From NCBI GenBank assembly GCA_016124495.1, contig WGNP01000002.1, positions 62,001-126,000 on the forward strand: DNA of 64,000 nt. The letters are read 5' to 3'. The notes under the pieces are model-generated. The model searched no databases. It was not told where the DNA came from and saw only the letters and a list, made by a program, of their open reading frames with translations. The DNA comes from Hyphomonas sp. (GTDB lineage Bacteria > Pseudomonadota > Alphaproteobacteria > Caulobacterales > Hyphomonadaceae). Positions 32,508 to 42,161 of the stretch are shown one piece after another. Numbering within the stretch: position 1 is the stretch's first letter; each line of letters begins with the position of its first letter. The position numbers were made by a program, and so were the translations under genes.

Positions 32508-34637
32508 ATGAAATCGCGTTACCTGACCGCCGCAACGCCGATCCTGCTGACACTGAGCCTGGTGCCTGCACTCGGGCATGCGCAGACCGCGCCTGAAGAT
32601 GCAGATGCCGTAATGCAGCCGATCCTTGTTACAGCGCTCAAGCGCGAACAGTCGGTGCAGGATGTGGCCGCGTCTGTGACCGCGCTCAGCGCCGATATGC
32701 TGGCAGAATCCGGCGTAACCAACTCGTTCGATCTCCAGCAATTGGTGCCCGGCCTCGCGATCTCTTTCGGCAATCGGGAAACCAATGTCGCCATTCGCGG
32801 CGTCTCAAACAACGTTCGCAGCATCGGTTCGGATCCCTCAAACGCGGTCCACCTCGACGGCGTTTACCTCCCGCAGTCGAGCATGATCCTGACTGACCTG
32901 TTCGACATTCAGCGGGTCGAGGTTTTGAAGGGTCCGCAAGGCACATTGTACGGCCGCAACGCAACGGGCGGTGCGATCAACGTCATCTCGCGGGCGCCTG
33001 AAGCGGGGCTGAGCGCCGAGGGTCTTCTGGGTGTTGGCTCTTTCAACCTTCGGCGAGCGCAACTCGCTGTGAATGCGGGCAGCGAAGCCGTCGCCGGGCG
33101 ACTCGCCGTTTCCTACGCCGAGGACGACGGCTACACAGAAAACGTGCTCACTGGCGAGGGTCTGGACGCTCAAGACTTCACCGCCTTGCGAGGTCAAGTC
33201 CGGTTTCAGCTTAGCGAGAATGCTGACCTCACGTTCCTCGCGCAGACCGCCTCCGATGACGGCACGGTTGGCTATGGCATCTCGACGGATCCGAGCTTCA
33301 GAGCCTTCCCCGCGAACTTCTATGGCGCATTTGTTCCAGCCAATCTGCAACGCATCGATGAGCGCAACATCCGGCTTGATTCCCCAGTCTCAAGCCGACG
33401 CGACAGCGAAATCTACGCCGCGACACTCAACTGGGACTTTGGCGGTTTCGCTTTGCGAGCCATCACAGGGTATTCCAATTACGATGCCGCAGACGCACTC
33501 GACTATGACTTCACCGGTGATTTCAACGAGACATTCGTATCCACTACAGAAGTCGAATCCATATCGCAGGAGTTCCAGCTCTACAGCACGACCCCCGGTC
33601 CTCTTGAATGGACGCTCGGCGCGTACCTTTACCAAGACGAAGGGGCGCAGTTTGTTGATTGGTTCGCGTTTGGGCCCTTTGCCCGCGCCAATACGACCAG
33701 CGAAGGCGAAGCGCGCGCCCTATTTGGCCAAGCCACGTACCACTTTAATGACCAATGGGCCCTTATGGCGGGCGGGCGCTACAATGAGGAAGAAAAGACC
33801 GGTCAAACCCGGAACTTCATTGCCGCGACGACCGCGGATGTCACCGCGAGTTTTGATTCCTTCACCCCCCAGGTTCAGATCCAGTATCGTCCGACAGACG
33901 ATATCATGACCTATTTCGGGGTGAGCCAGGGCTTCAAGAGCGGCGGTTTCAATCTTTTGGCTGCGGGCCCTCCAACCCTTTATCAGCCCGAAGAGATCGT
34001 CGCCTACGAGGCAGGCCTGCGCACCAGCTCGGCGGACGGCCGGGCGACCTTCAACGCGTCCATCTTCAACTATGATTATAGCGATCTGCAGCTACGCACA
34101 CTCTTGTTCACGGGTAGCGGCGGCGGCGCATTCGCCTCTGTCAACAATGCAGAGGGCGCCTCGGTAACGGGCTTCGAGTTGAATACGGCAGTAGACCTCT
34201 CCGACAGCCTTCGGTTTGATTTGGCCACGACTTATCTTGACGCGACATTCGACAACTACATTTCGCCGTCGAACAAGCGCGACTTGTCCGGCACGAGATT
34301 GCCGCTCTCGCCCGAATGGAGCGGAACAATGGGATTGGCCTACGAGACACCGCTTGCCGGAGGTGATTTGCGGGCGCGCCTCGAATATGTGTCTCGCAGC
34401 AGAATAATCTTCCCGCTCACAATCGATGAGACGCAGAACTTCGACGAGGCCTCCAGCCTGGTGAACGCGACCGCGCGTTGGACCGCGCCAGGCGGAAATT
34501 ATTATGTCGAGATCGTAGGTCGCAATCTGACCGATGAACTCTACAGAGTACAGCGCGCGGATATCTTCTTCTCAGGCGTGTATGATAGTTACGGCGCGCC
34601 TCGCACCGGCGAGGTCCGAGTTGGCTTCAACTTCTAG
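32508..34637 (+). CDS. TonB-dependent outer-membrane receptor
   Basis: A 709-aa receptor. The signal peptide ends near ALGHA-QT (residue about 25), followed by the TonB-box-like ILVTALKREQSVQDV. The plug (residues about 45-165) contains RGVSNNVRSIGSDPS, VEVLKGPQGTLYGRNATGGA and INVISR. The rest is a 22-strand barrel ending in aromatic VGFNF. The type resembles receptors for carbohydrates and aromatic or terpenoid compounds as well as siderophores. Its closest kin in the window is the broken copy at 36220-36651. It likely imports the substrate of the catabolic cluster. Confidence 0.93.
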   Translation: MKSRYLTAATPILLTLSLVPALGHAQTAPEDADAVMQPILVTALKREQSVQDVAASVTALSADMLAESGVTNSFDLQQLVPGLAISFGNRETNVAIRGVSNNVRSIGSDPSNAVHLDGVYLPQSSMILTDLFDIQRVEVLKGPQGTLYGRNATGGAINVISRAPEAGLSAEGLLGVGSFNLRRAQLAVNAGSEAVAGRLAVSYAEDDGYTENVLTGEGLDAQDFTALRGQVRFQLSENADLTFLAQTASDDGTVGYGISTDPSFRAFPANFYGAFVPANLQRIDERNIRLDSPVSSRRDSEIYAATLNWDFGGFALRAITGYSNYDAADALDYDFTGDFNETFVSTTEVESISQEFQLYSTTPGPLEWTLGAYLYQDEGAQFVDWFAFGPFARANTTSEGEARALFGQATYHFNDQWALMAGGRYNEEEKTGQTRNFIAATTADVTASFDSFTPQVQIQYRPTDDIMTYFGVSQGFKSGGFNLLAAGPPTLYQPEEIVAYEAGLRTSSADGRATFNASIFNYDYSDLQLRTLLFTGSGGGAFASVNNAEGASVTGFELNTAVDLSDSLRFDLATTYLDATFDNYISPSNKRDLSGTRLPLSPEWSGTMGLAYETPLAGGDLRARLEYVSRSRIIFPLTIDETQNFDEASSLVNATARWTAPGGNYYVEIVGRNLTDELYRVQRADIFFSGVYDSYGAPRTGEVRVGFNF

Positions 34638-34732
34638 CCGCGCAGCGAAAATCTAGCTCCACGATGCCGTCACCGTACCCGCGGTGGCGGCAAAAGTGCG
34701 CCGCTGCCAGCAACGGGGAAAGGTGAAGAAGC

Positions 34733-36082
34733 ATGCCGGGAAGAAACAGGTCGGGGCAAGACCCTGATACCGGTTCGGAACCTGTGCGGCTGGTCGTGTC
34801 GGACCTGACAAACATTGAGGCGTTCAACTTCAAGCCGGGCCATCAGGGTTTTCTGGATTTCTGCCGAACCGTGTTCGCAAAACCAGAGCCGCAGTTTCTG
34901 CGCACCGACGACGATGAATTGGTGGTGTTTCGTCATGCGGATCTGCGCGCCCTGGCGGTGATGCCCGCCATGGGTAATGTTCCCAGTGGCGTGCTCAGTG
35001 CGCAAATGGCCGCAGCGGCAAGGAGATTTGGGTTCGGCGAAAGCGCCAGCAGTAGCACCACAGGTCAGGCAATCGCGGATGGGTTCGCCAACCAGTTCTT
35101 CTTCAACAACGACCCCATCCGCGCGCCTCTGCGCCGAATGACGCTGGGCCAGATTGGGCCAAAAGCGGCACCGTCCATGATCGACCTCGCGCGCTCCATC
35201 GCCGTCCAAACGCTCGCTGCAACCCCACGAGACCAGCGTATCGACTTCACTCGCGACATTGCCGAAAGATTTGTCGTGGCGTTCTGGACGCGCATCGTCG
35301 GATTGAGCGAGCATGAGGCTCTTGCGGTGACCGCGCTCGTACGCGCCATGTCGGCGGTTTTCGTCCGCTTCGACACGCCCGCAGCGTTTCAAGCCACCGA
35401 CGATGCGTTCGCCGCATATATGAGCATCCTTGACCGCGCCGCGCGGCGCAGTCTTGCCCACCAGCCTCATCCGATTCTGGCTGCGCTTGACAGCGGGTTG
35501 GCTCAGCTGGACCTCGTCGACGATCCCGCATACGCGGGCATCGTGCCCAAGAGCGCGGGCAAGATGTTGGCGGGGCTCCTGATCGATGGATTTCACACCG
35601 TCGCGACCACGGCAACCAGCGTCGCCCGCGTGCTGGCCCATCGACCTGAGGTCCTTGCGCAGCTCGAACGCATGCCCTCGCTTTGGCCGGCAGCCATCGC
35701 GGAAGCGCTGCGCTTACAGCCGGTGGCGCTGATCTTCAAGCGCTACACCTCAGACGATGTTTTTCATAACGGCTTTCTCATTCCGAAACACACGCGTGTG
35801 GCGATGATGTGGGCGGCAGGAAATCACGATCCTGCCGCCTTCCCGGCGCCGGAAACCTATGATCTCACCCGCAACAGCGCCGCGGTAACGAGTTTTGGCG
35901 GAGGCTCACAAATATGCCCCGGCCGGCACATGGCGCAGATGCTGACGCAGGCGCTGCTGCAAACCATCGCTTGCGAGGGCCTCGAACTGGCGCCGGAGCA
36001 GGCGGCAGATGAATGGGCCCGCTCAACCGTGTTCCTGCAGCTCAAGTCGTTTCCGGTCGTCCTGCGCCAACGGAGCACGTGA
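34733..36082 (+). CDS. Cytochrome P450
   Basis: A 449-aa P450. The ExxR motif is Glu324-Arg327 (EALRLQPVAL), and the heme loop FGGGSQICPGRHMA places the thiolate at Cys395. The I-helix region GLLIDGFHTVATTATSV has an unusual sequence where AGxDTT is common. No redox partner gene is adjacent. It sits between the intact TonB receptor and the broken receptor copy and probably hydroxylates the imported compound. The start at 34733 is ATG; a later Met is not obvious. Confidence 0.9.
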   Translation: MPGRNRSGQDPDTGSEPVRLVVSDLTNIEAFNFKPGHQGFLDFCRTVFAKPEPQFLRTDDDELVVFRHADLRALAVMPAMGNVPSGVLSAQMAAAARRFGFGESASSSTTGQAIADGFANQFFFNNDPIRAPLRRMTLGQIGPKAAPSMIDLARSIAVQTLAATPRDQRIDFTRDIAERFVVAFWTRIVGLSEHEALAVTALVRAMSAVFVRFDTPAAFQATDDAFAAYMSILDRAARRSLAHQPHPILAALDSGLAQLDLVDDPAYAGIVPKSAGKMLAGLLIDGFHTVATTATSVARVLAHRPEVLAQLERMPSLWPAAIAEALRLQPVALIFKRYTSDDVFHNGFLIPKHTRVAMMWAAGNHDPAAFPAPETYDLTRNSAAVTSFGGGSQICPGRHMAQMLTQALLQTIACEGLELAPEQAADEWARSTVFLQLKSFPVVLRQRST

Positions 36083-36219
36083 GTGGCAGCGGCAAGACAA
36101 GCACAAGGCCTGTCCCCCTCACGCCTCAAACAGACGCCGCGCGGCGGTTTGATCGGTCCAGTTTGATCGACCCGCCCTTTGCTGGCTCCGAACGCAATGC
36201 AGCGTTTGGACTCTGAGGC

Positions 36220-36651
36220 GGGTTCTCGTTTGACGCGGCAGGAACATATCTTGACTCGGAGCTTGGCAACTACATCTCGCCTTCCAACAACCAGAACCGG
36301 ATGGGAGCAAGACTGCCCTTGTCTCCCGAATGGAGCGGATCAGCGAGCATCGGCTATGACGGCGAAGTTCTGGGGGGCGCCCTGCAAAGCCACCTTGAAT
36401 AATTCTACCGGGGCAAGATCATCTTCCCGCTGACGCTGGATCCACCACAGAACTTTAATGAGAAGTACGGCGCCTTCAATGCAAGCGTCCGTTGGACGGA
36501 TCCGAACGAGAAGTTCTACGTGGAGATCATCGGCCGCAATCTCGACGACACGCTCTACCGTGTTCAGCGCGCCGACGTGTTCTTCTCAGGCGTCTACGAA
36601 AGCTTCGGACCTCCGCGTACTGTCGAAGCACGAGTTGGATTTAGCTCCTAA
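36220..36651 (+). pseudogene. C-terminal remnant of a second TonB-dependent receptor
   Basis: The frame 36220-36651 matches the last ~140 residues of the receptor at 32508: YISPSN, RLPLSPEWSG, then after a stop IIFPLTLD, FYVEIIGRNL and LYRVQRADVFFSGVY, ending VGFSS. An in-frame TAA at 36400-36402 interrupts it, and the plug and most of the barrel are missing. It appears to be the residue of a duplicated receptor on the far side of the P450. Confidence 0.9.
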
Positions 36652-37576
36652 CGGAGCCGCTCACAGCCGCGCGGTACGGACCGGCTGCGCAGCGTGAAGG
36701 GGGCGGAGCTGCCCGTCGATCTCACCTATGCCTACACGGCGCGTTTGCAGCAGCTGGCCTCAGTGTCATCGATCCGTGGAAGGTCAAACGCTGACCGATT
36801 GCTCGGGCCTACATACTCATTTTTAGAAAAGTTTCTTTTTGAAGCCGTTGGGCACACTCAGCCCGCCAATCTCATTCTGCATTTGAAGCAACCGAGGCGA
36901 CCCCCAGGAAAGGCTATAACCGAAGTCAAAACGACGGTCGGCTACGAACGCACGCCCTTTCACATTTCACCGAACGAACTCAGCTTTTCAAAAGAGCGGC
37001 CTGACGCATTCCGGCTCATCCTGAAAGCGCACGGGTGAGGTCTGAAACTGGTTCACGTGTCGAAAATCCTTCGACAGTGTCGATTCAGACATCCTAATCG
37101 GAAAAATCGTCGGAAACGACAACAGAATGTTGAAAAACAATTCTCTTTTCGAAATACCGTCGAAAATCGCGCCATTTGACAGCCTGCCGGCGCAAACGAG
37201 CCCGCTCTTCGAAATGCGTGATCTGCTCATCAAAGGGGGCAGCGGCTTGATCTACAACATCAAAGAGGCCCTCTCCACGCATTCGAGAAGACCTCAAAGA
37301 AGTAACCCCTCAGTATTGAGGCAAGCTCGCGCTCTAGGCCACCGGCAAGCGCTCACAACAGAGATGCGTAAGGAGCACCCATTATCTCTTCACGGTGGCG
37401 AGATAGTCGTTCTCGTCTCACCCTCGCCGGTGCGCCATGCAACACGCTGGTCTCCCGAAACTTCGCGCCGTGTCCGTTTACGGTCCAGGCCCCGTAGACT
37501 TTGCGCGAACAGAAAATAGGGTGCGAGGAGATTCGGCCTGCACCGGGACGAAGGCGAAGCGGGGAAGAACAGTTCC
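36652..37576. other. Gene-debris region with a DUF3883 remnant
   Basis: No intact gene is supported. Residues read from 36907-37023 (KAITEVKTTVGYERTPF, HISPNELSFSKERPDAFRL) match DUF3883, a domain found at the end of restriction/helicase-type defence proteins; the usual RVYDF ending is lost. Around 37080-37180 the DNA is AT-rich with repeated TCGAAAAT, unlike neighbours. A reading frame at 37127 has no recognised match. The whole region looks like eroded accessory DNA bordering the core chromosome. Confidence 0.6.
36907..37038 (+). pseudogene. Fragment of a DUF3883 (restriction-associated) protein
   Basis: The motif EVKTT...ERTPFHISPNELSFS...PDAFRL is characteristic of the C-terminal DUF3883 domain, a nuclease-like module. 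Only about 40 residues match, after which the frame ends at 37038 without the family's final strand. No upstream helicase or nuclease portion remains. Confidence 0.6.
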
Positions 37577-38107
37577 ATGAAGCACCTGCTTGTTGCCGCA
37601 TCGCTCCTGGCAGGCGTGCAGGCCTGCGCGCCAACCCGTTCGATCGTCATTCCGGAGCGCCCGGACGCACCTGCGAGACTGGCGATTGTTCCGCTCAAGG
37701 GAGACCTCGGCCCAGAGGCGATTGACTGGATCTCCGGCGAGTTGGCGGCGCGCGGCATCCCGGCACGGAAAGGTCCGTCCGTCATCAGCCTCATCGGTTA
37801 TGAGGCGAACATCACGGATGGTTCGCCCGCCTCTGCCGGCCCGCTGCGAGAATATGGCGGCGACCTGGGCGTGGATTTTATCCTCGCCGGAACGGCCGAA
37901 AGAGTCGTGGGTCCCCTCTACGCCTACGACCGGGCAAAAATGACCCTGCGGCTTATAGATGTCCGGACCGGCGAGACGCGTTGGGCCGGCAGCTACGGAG
38001 ACACGGTCTGGGCCGCCGCGCTCAATTCGCAGACCGACCTCGCGCGCGCGGCCGGGCACATCATCAAGGCGCTCGATGACAGCGGCGCCGACGATCTCGT
38101 CCGCTAG
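37577..38107 (+). CDS. Lipoprotein with CsgG/FlgO-like fold
   Basis: A 176-aa protein with a lipoprotein signal MKHLLVAASLLAGVQAC (Cys17). The mature part alternates strands and helices like CsgG/FlgO-type nucleotide-binding-like lipoproteins: LAIVPLKGDLGPEAIDWISG, GVDFILAGTAERVV, and TLRLIDVRTGETRWAGSY. The VRTGETRW motif is common in this group. The partner and role are unknown. Confidence 0.75.
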   Translation: MKHLLVAASLLAGVQACAPTRSIVIPERPDAPARLAIVPLKGDLGPEAIDWISGELAARGIPARKGPSVISLIGYEANITDGSPASAGPLREYGGDLGVDFILAGTAERVVGPLYAYDRAKMTLRLIDVRTGETRWAGSYGDTVWAAALNSQTDLARAAGHIIKALDDSGADDLVR

Positions 38108-38203
38108 GCCCACCGCCCCGGTAGACAAACCGCGATTTGCCCGCACAGTGGCGCCGTCAACGCGCGGCCCGTGAGAGGCTGCCCCAACAAAGGAAACGCC
38201 CGC

Positions 38204-38974
38204 ATGGATCTCCAGCTCAAAGGCAAGAACGCGCTCATCCTCGGCGGCACGCGCGGCATCGGCCGCGCGATCGCGGACACGCTCGCGCAGGAAGGCGCGA
38301 ATGTCGGCGTCTGCGCGCGCAATGCCGATCAGGTCGCCGCCGCCGTGACCGAGCTGAAAGCGCTCGGCGTCAAAGCCACCGGCGCGAGCGTGGACGTCAC
38401 CGACGGCGCCGCCCTCAAAGGCTGGATCGCCTCGGCCGCGTCAGAACTCGGCGGCCTTGACATCCTCGTCTCCAACGCTGGCGCGATGGCCCAGGGCAAT
38501 GACATCGACGCCTGGGAAAAGAACTTCCAGCTCGACGTGCTCGCAGCCGTCAACGCCTTCGACGCCGCCCACCCCTTCCTCGAGAAAGCCGCGAAGGCGT
38601 CTGGCGACGCGGCCTTCATCATCATCTCCTCGATCTCCGCAGCGCAGGCCGACCGCGCCGACAGCTACGGCCCGATCAAGGCCGCGCTGATCCACATGGC
38701 CAAGGGCCTCGCCCGCCAGCACGCCAGGGCCGGCATCCGGGTCAATGTCGTCTCGCCCGGCATGGTCTTCTTCGAAGGCGGTGTCTGGCACATGGTCAAA
38801 ACCAACGCGCCGGACTTCTTCGCCCAGGCCAACGCCCGCAACCCCACCGGCCGCTGCGCCACGCCGCAGGAGATCGCCAACGCCGCCGTCTTCCTCGCCA
38901 GCCCCCTCTCCTCCTACACCACGGGCTCGAACCTCATCGTCGACGGCGCCGTCTCCAGCCGGGTGAATTTCTAA
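38204..38974 (+). CDS. Short-chain dehydrogenase/reductase (SDR)
   Basis: A 256-aa SDR from ATG 38204 (MDLQLKGKNALILGG). The cofactor motif GGTRGIGRAIA is atypical in having G for A at the first position, NAGAM follows, and the catalytic Ser (ISSISAAQ) precedes the Tyr and Lys of SYGPIKAAL. FabG-like. The active-site loop reads Y-G-P-I-K, consistent with YxxxK. Substrate is unknown. Confidence 0.88.
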   Translation: MDLQLKGKNALILGGTRGIGRAIADTLAQEGANVGVCARNADQVAAAVTELKALGVKATGASVDVTDGAALKGWIASAASELGGLDILVSNAGAMAQGNDIDAWEKNFQLDVLAAVNAFDAAHPFLEKAAKASGDAAFIIISSISAAQADRADSYGPIKAALIHMAKGLARQHARAGIRVNVVSPGMVFFEGGVWHMVKTNAPDFFAQANARNPTGRCATPQEIANAAVFLASPLSSYTTGSNLIVDGAVSSRVNF

Positions 38975-39056
38975 CCGCCCGCCAAACAGAGTTCCCACCG
39001 CCCGCAGCCGCGCTAAGGTGGCGACAGCATTGAGGCGGCCGGAGGGAGTAGAGCCG

Positions 39057-40502
39057 ATGTCATTCCTTACGCGCCGGCGATCGATCGACACGATCTCGGA
39101 CTTCGAGCCCGGCACCCGGCTGACGCCTACGCTCAGCTGGCCGCACCTGATCGCCCTCGGCGTCGGCGCCATCGTCGGCACCGGCATCTACACGCTGATC
39201 GGCGTCGGCGCCGCGAAGGCCGGCCCGGCGGTGATGCTGTCCTTCCTGATCGCAGGCGGGGTCTGCGTCTTCGCGGCGCTCGCCTATGCTGAACTCGCGA
39301 CGATGATCCCCGCCTCCGGGAGCGCTTATACCTACAGTTACGCCGCCCTCGGCGAAGGCCTCGCGTGGATCATCGGCTGGAGCCTGATCCTCGAATACTC
39401 CCTCGTCGTCTCCGCGGTCGCCGTTGGCTGGTCCGGCTACTTTTCAGGGTTCCTCGACAGCCTGGGCTGGGGCCTTCCCGCCTACCTCACCAACGGACCC
39501 TTCGGCACGGACACGCCCGGCCTCGTGAACCTCCCCGCCGTCGGGATCGTCGGCGTGGTTGCGGGCCTGCTGATCCTCGGCATGCGCGAAAGTGCGACAC
39601 TCAACGCCGCGCTCGTCGCCTTGAAGGTCCTCGCGCTCGCTGCCTTCGTCGCCATCGCCGCCCCGCATTTTGATCCTGCCAACCTCTCCCCCTTCATGCC
39701 CTTCGGCTTCGGCAAGAGCGAAACCGTGGTGGACGGCGAAACCGTCTCGGTCGGTGTCATGGCCGCCGCCGCCATCATCTTCTTCGCCTTCTACGGTTTC
39801 GACGCGGTCTCCACCGCCGCCGAGGAAACGAAAAACCCCGGCCGGGACCTCACCATCGGTATTGTCGGCTCGATGGCCGTCTGCATGCTGATCTATCTGC
39901 TGGTAGCCGCCGCCGCGGTCGGCGCCATGCCGTTCGACCAGTTCGCCAGTTCCGGCGAGCCGCTCGCCTATATCGCCCGCACCCTCGGCAGCGACCTGGC
40001 CGGCACCTTGATCGCCGGCGCTGCCATCGTTGCCCTGCCAACGGTGCTCCTCGCCTTCATGTATGGCCAGAGCCGCATCTTCTTCGTCATGGCCCGCGAC
40101 GGGATGCTGCCCCGGCGCCTCGCCGCTGTCAGCGAAAAGCGTGGCACGCCCGTGCTGATGACCGCCGTGACCGCGGTCCTGATGGCTATGATCGCCGGCC
40201 TGTTCAGCCTTGGCGAACTCGCCGCGCTCGCCAATGCCGGCACCCTGGCAGCCTTCGTCGCCGTCGGGGCATCACTGATCGTTCTCAGGGTCCAGCAACC
40301 CGCTCGCCCGCGCCCGTTCCGCGCGCCTGCCTGGGCGTTAGTCGGCGCCGGCTGCATCGCCGGCTGCCTCTACCTGTTTGTCAGCCTGCCGGTCTCCACC
40401 CAGGTCAACTTCTTCATCTGGAACGCCCTCGGCCTGGTGCTGTATTTCGCCTTCGCGCGCCGCAACACGCGTCTCGCCAGGGGCGAGGAGCAGCCGGCCT
40501 GA
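39057..40502 (+). CDS. APC family amino-acid permease
   Basis: A 481-aa inner-membrane transporter from ATG 39057 with GGAGGG upstream. The first helix LIALGVGAIVGTGIYTLIG carries the conserved substrate-backbone motif GxGxG-like (GAIVGTGI), and FFAFYGFDAVSTAAEETKNP is the helix 6 signature. About 12 helices are evident. It resembles cationic amino-acid transporters (CAT/YfnA type). It was probably expressed alone; a GC hairpin at 40493-40512 follows the stop but lacks a T run. Confidence 0.9.
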   Translation: MSFLTRRRSIDTISDFEPGTRLTPTLSWPHLIALGVGAIVGTGIYTLIGVGAAKAGPAVMLSFLIAGGVCVFAALAYAELATMIPASGSAYTYSYAALGEGLAWIIGWSLILEYSLVVSAVAVGWSGYFSGFLDSLGWGLPAYLTNGPFGTDTPGLVNLPAVGIVGVVAGLLILGMRESATLNAALVALKVLALAAFVAIAAPHFDPANLSPFMPFGFGKSETVVDGETVSVGVMAAAAIIFFAFYGFDAVSTAAEETKNPGRDLTIGIVGSMAVCMLIYLLVAAAAVGAMPFDQFASSGEPLAYIARTLGSDLAGTLIAGAAIVALPTVLLAFMYGQSRIFFVMARDGMLPRRLAAVSEKRGTPVLMTAVTAVLMAMIAGLFSLGELAALANAGTLAAFVAVGASLIVLRVQQPARPRPFRAPAWALVGAGCIAGCLYLFVSLPVSTQVNFFIWNALGLVLYFAFARRNTRLARGEEQPA

Positions 40503-40632
40503 TACGGCCGGCCTGATCACGAAGCCGTGAACCGCACGCGGCCAAGGGCCTCGCCGCTGCTACGCAGGGCTATTATGCGCAAAGTTAAGTGGCCGCTGCG
40601 ACGGACAAACCGGCACGGACAGTTTATGGCGG

Positions 40633-40656
40633 ATGCACGGGACTTAACGCGTGCAT
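40633..40656. promoter_or_regulatory. Inverted repeat upstream of the RND operon
   Basis: ATGCACG at 40633-40639 pairs with CGTGCAT at 40650-40656 around an AT-containing spacer, 51 bases before the efflux operon ATG. Efflux operons are often repressed by TetR proteins at such sites, but no TetR gene is in the window. Confidence 0.35.
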
Positions 40657-40706
40657 AGCTGCTATAGCCTTGATCGGTAAGGTTCATCATCTATCTGTCG
40701 AGGCCT

Positions 40707-42161
40707 ATGACAACGTTATCCCTGGTCCGCCCGGCCCGCCTTGCGGGAGTCGTGTTCGCTGCCCTCATGGTTGCGGCCTGCGCTGGCGTGCCTGCCGCTC
40801 CCCTTGCCGCCACCCCAGCCGTCGAAACCGGTCCCGGGTTCCGTGCCCTAACCGGCACCGACGCGCCCTCTGCGGGCTGGTGGACGGGCTTTGACGATCC
40901 CGAGCTCCAGCGCCTCGTCGAGACCGCCCTTAAGGCCTCGCCTGTCCTGCGCGGCGCCGACTATTCCGTCGCCGAGGCTGAAGCCCTGCTCCGCCTCGCC
41001 CTGCTGGGCCGCAGCCCGTCGCTCACCGGCTCCGCCAGCGCCGCCGCCCGGCGCCCCACGGGCGGGGCCGACGACTTCGAAGCGAGCGGCGATGCTGGCC
41101 TCGCCGCCGGCTGGGAACTTGATGCCTTCGGCCGCCTCGGCGCCGCCATCGAAGCGGCCCGCTATGACGAGACCGCCGCGCGCGAACTGCGCCGCGACCT
41201 CGCCGTGACCGTCGCCTCGGAAACCGCCCTCGCCTATATCGACCTGCGCAGTGCCGAAGCCCGCCTCAGCGTCGCCCAGGCCAATGCCGCCGCACAGAAG
41301 GACAGCCTGGACCTTGTCCAGACCCTGTTCGACAATGGCCGCGCCAACGAGCTGGATCTGAACCGCGCCGAAGCCCAGTATCGCACCACCCTTGCCTCCC
41401 TCCCCGTCTTCCGCGCGACCATCGCGTCCGCCCGCAACCGCCTCGCCGCCCTCACCGGCGCCGCTGCGACCCTGCCGGCCCCGGTCACAAGTCTAGACGG
41501 CGAGCGCGTTGCCCGCATCCCGCGCCTCACCGCCTCGCTGAGCGCCGGCGCGCCGGAGGGCATGCTGCGCCGCCGCCCGGACGTACGCCTCGCCGAAGCG
41601 CGCATCGGCGCCGCCCTAGCCCTCGGCGAAGCAGCCCGCGCCAACCTGTTCCCGCGCATTACGCTCAATGCAAACCTGTTCGGCCTGATCAGCGATACGG
41701 GCGCAGCCTTCAACGAGGACTCCATCGGCCTCTCCTTTGGCCCCTCGATAAGCTGGGCAGGCCCGGACCTGCGCCGCGTCTACGCACAGATCGACATCAA
41801 CGACGCCCGCACGCTCGCCGCCGTCGCCGACTACGAAGCCACCGTTCTCGGCGCACTCTCCGAGGCCGAGACCGCGCTCTCCGACTACGTCACCGAGCGG
41901 GAGCGCCGCGCCGACCTCGAAGCCGCTCTCGCCGCCGCACGCCGCTCCTACGAACTCTCGCGCCTGCGCTTCCAGGAAGGCCTCGACTCGTCCCTTGACG
42001 TACTTGACGCGCAACGCACCCTTCTGACCACGGAAGATCAGCTCGCCGTGAACGAAGCCGAAATCGCCCGCCGCGCCATCCGCGCGTATCGCAGCCTTGG
42101 CGGCATCTGGACTGACGAAGAACTCACCGCCTTCCGGGCGGATCAGGAAGAAAATCCATGA
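40707..42161 (+). CDS. RND efflux outer-membrane factor, NodT family (lipoprotein)
   Basis: A 484-aa TolC-like protein. A lipoprotein signal ends at LMVAAC; two OEP repeats follow, with the typical WWTGFDDPELQRLVETALKA and the internal repeat starting near ARIGAALALGEAARANLFPRI. It would form the outer-membrane channel of the tripartite pump encoded downstream. Its stop overlaps the adaptor start (ATGA at 42158). Confidence 0.93.
   Translation: MTTLSLVRPARLAGVVFAALMVAACAGVPAAPLAATPAVETGPGFRALTGTDAPSAGWWTGFDDPELQRLVETALKASPVLRGADYSVAEAEALLRLALLGRSPSLTGSASAAARRPTGGADDFEASGDAGLAAGWELDAFGRLGAAIEAARYDETAARELRRDLAVTVASETALAYIDLRSAEARLSVAQANAAAQKDSLDLVQTLFDNGRANELDLNRAEAQYRTTLASLPVFRATIASARNRLAALTGAAATLPAPVTSLDGERVARIPRLTASLSAGAPEGMLRRRPDVRLAEARIGAALALGEAARANLFPRITLNANLFGLISDTGAAFNEDSIGLSFGPSISWAGPDLRRVYAQIDINDARTLAAVADYEATVLGALSEAETALSDYVTERERRADLEAALAAARRSYELSRLRFQEGLDSSLDVLDAQRTLLTTEDQLAVNEAEIARRAIRAYRSLGGIWTDEELTAFRADQEENP

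Noticed and set aside
40493-40512. Terminator after the amino-acid permease
   Set aside because: GCCGGCC/GGCCGGC forms a 7-bp stem but no T run follows, and it overlaps the stop codon.
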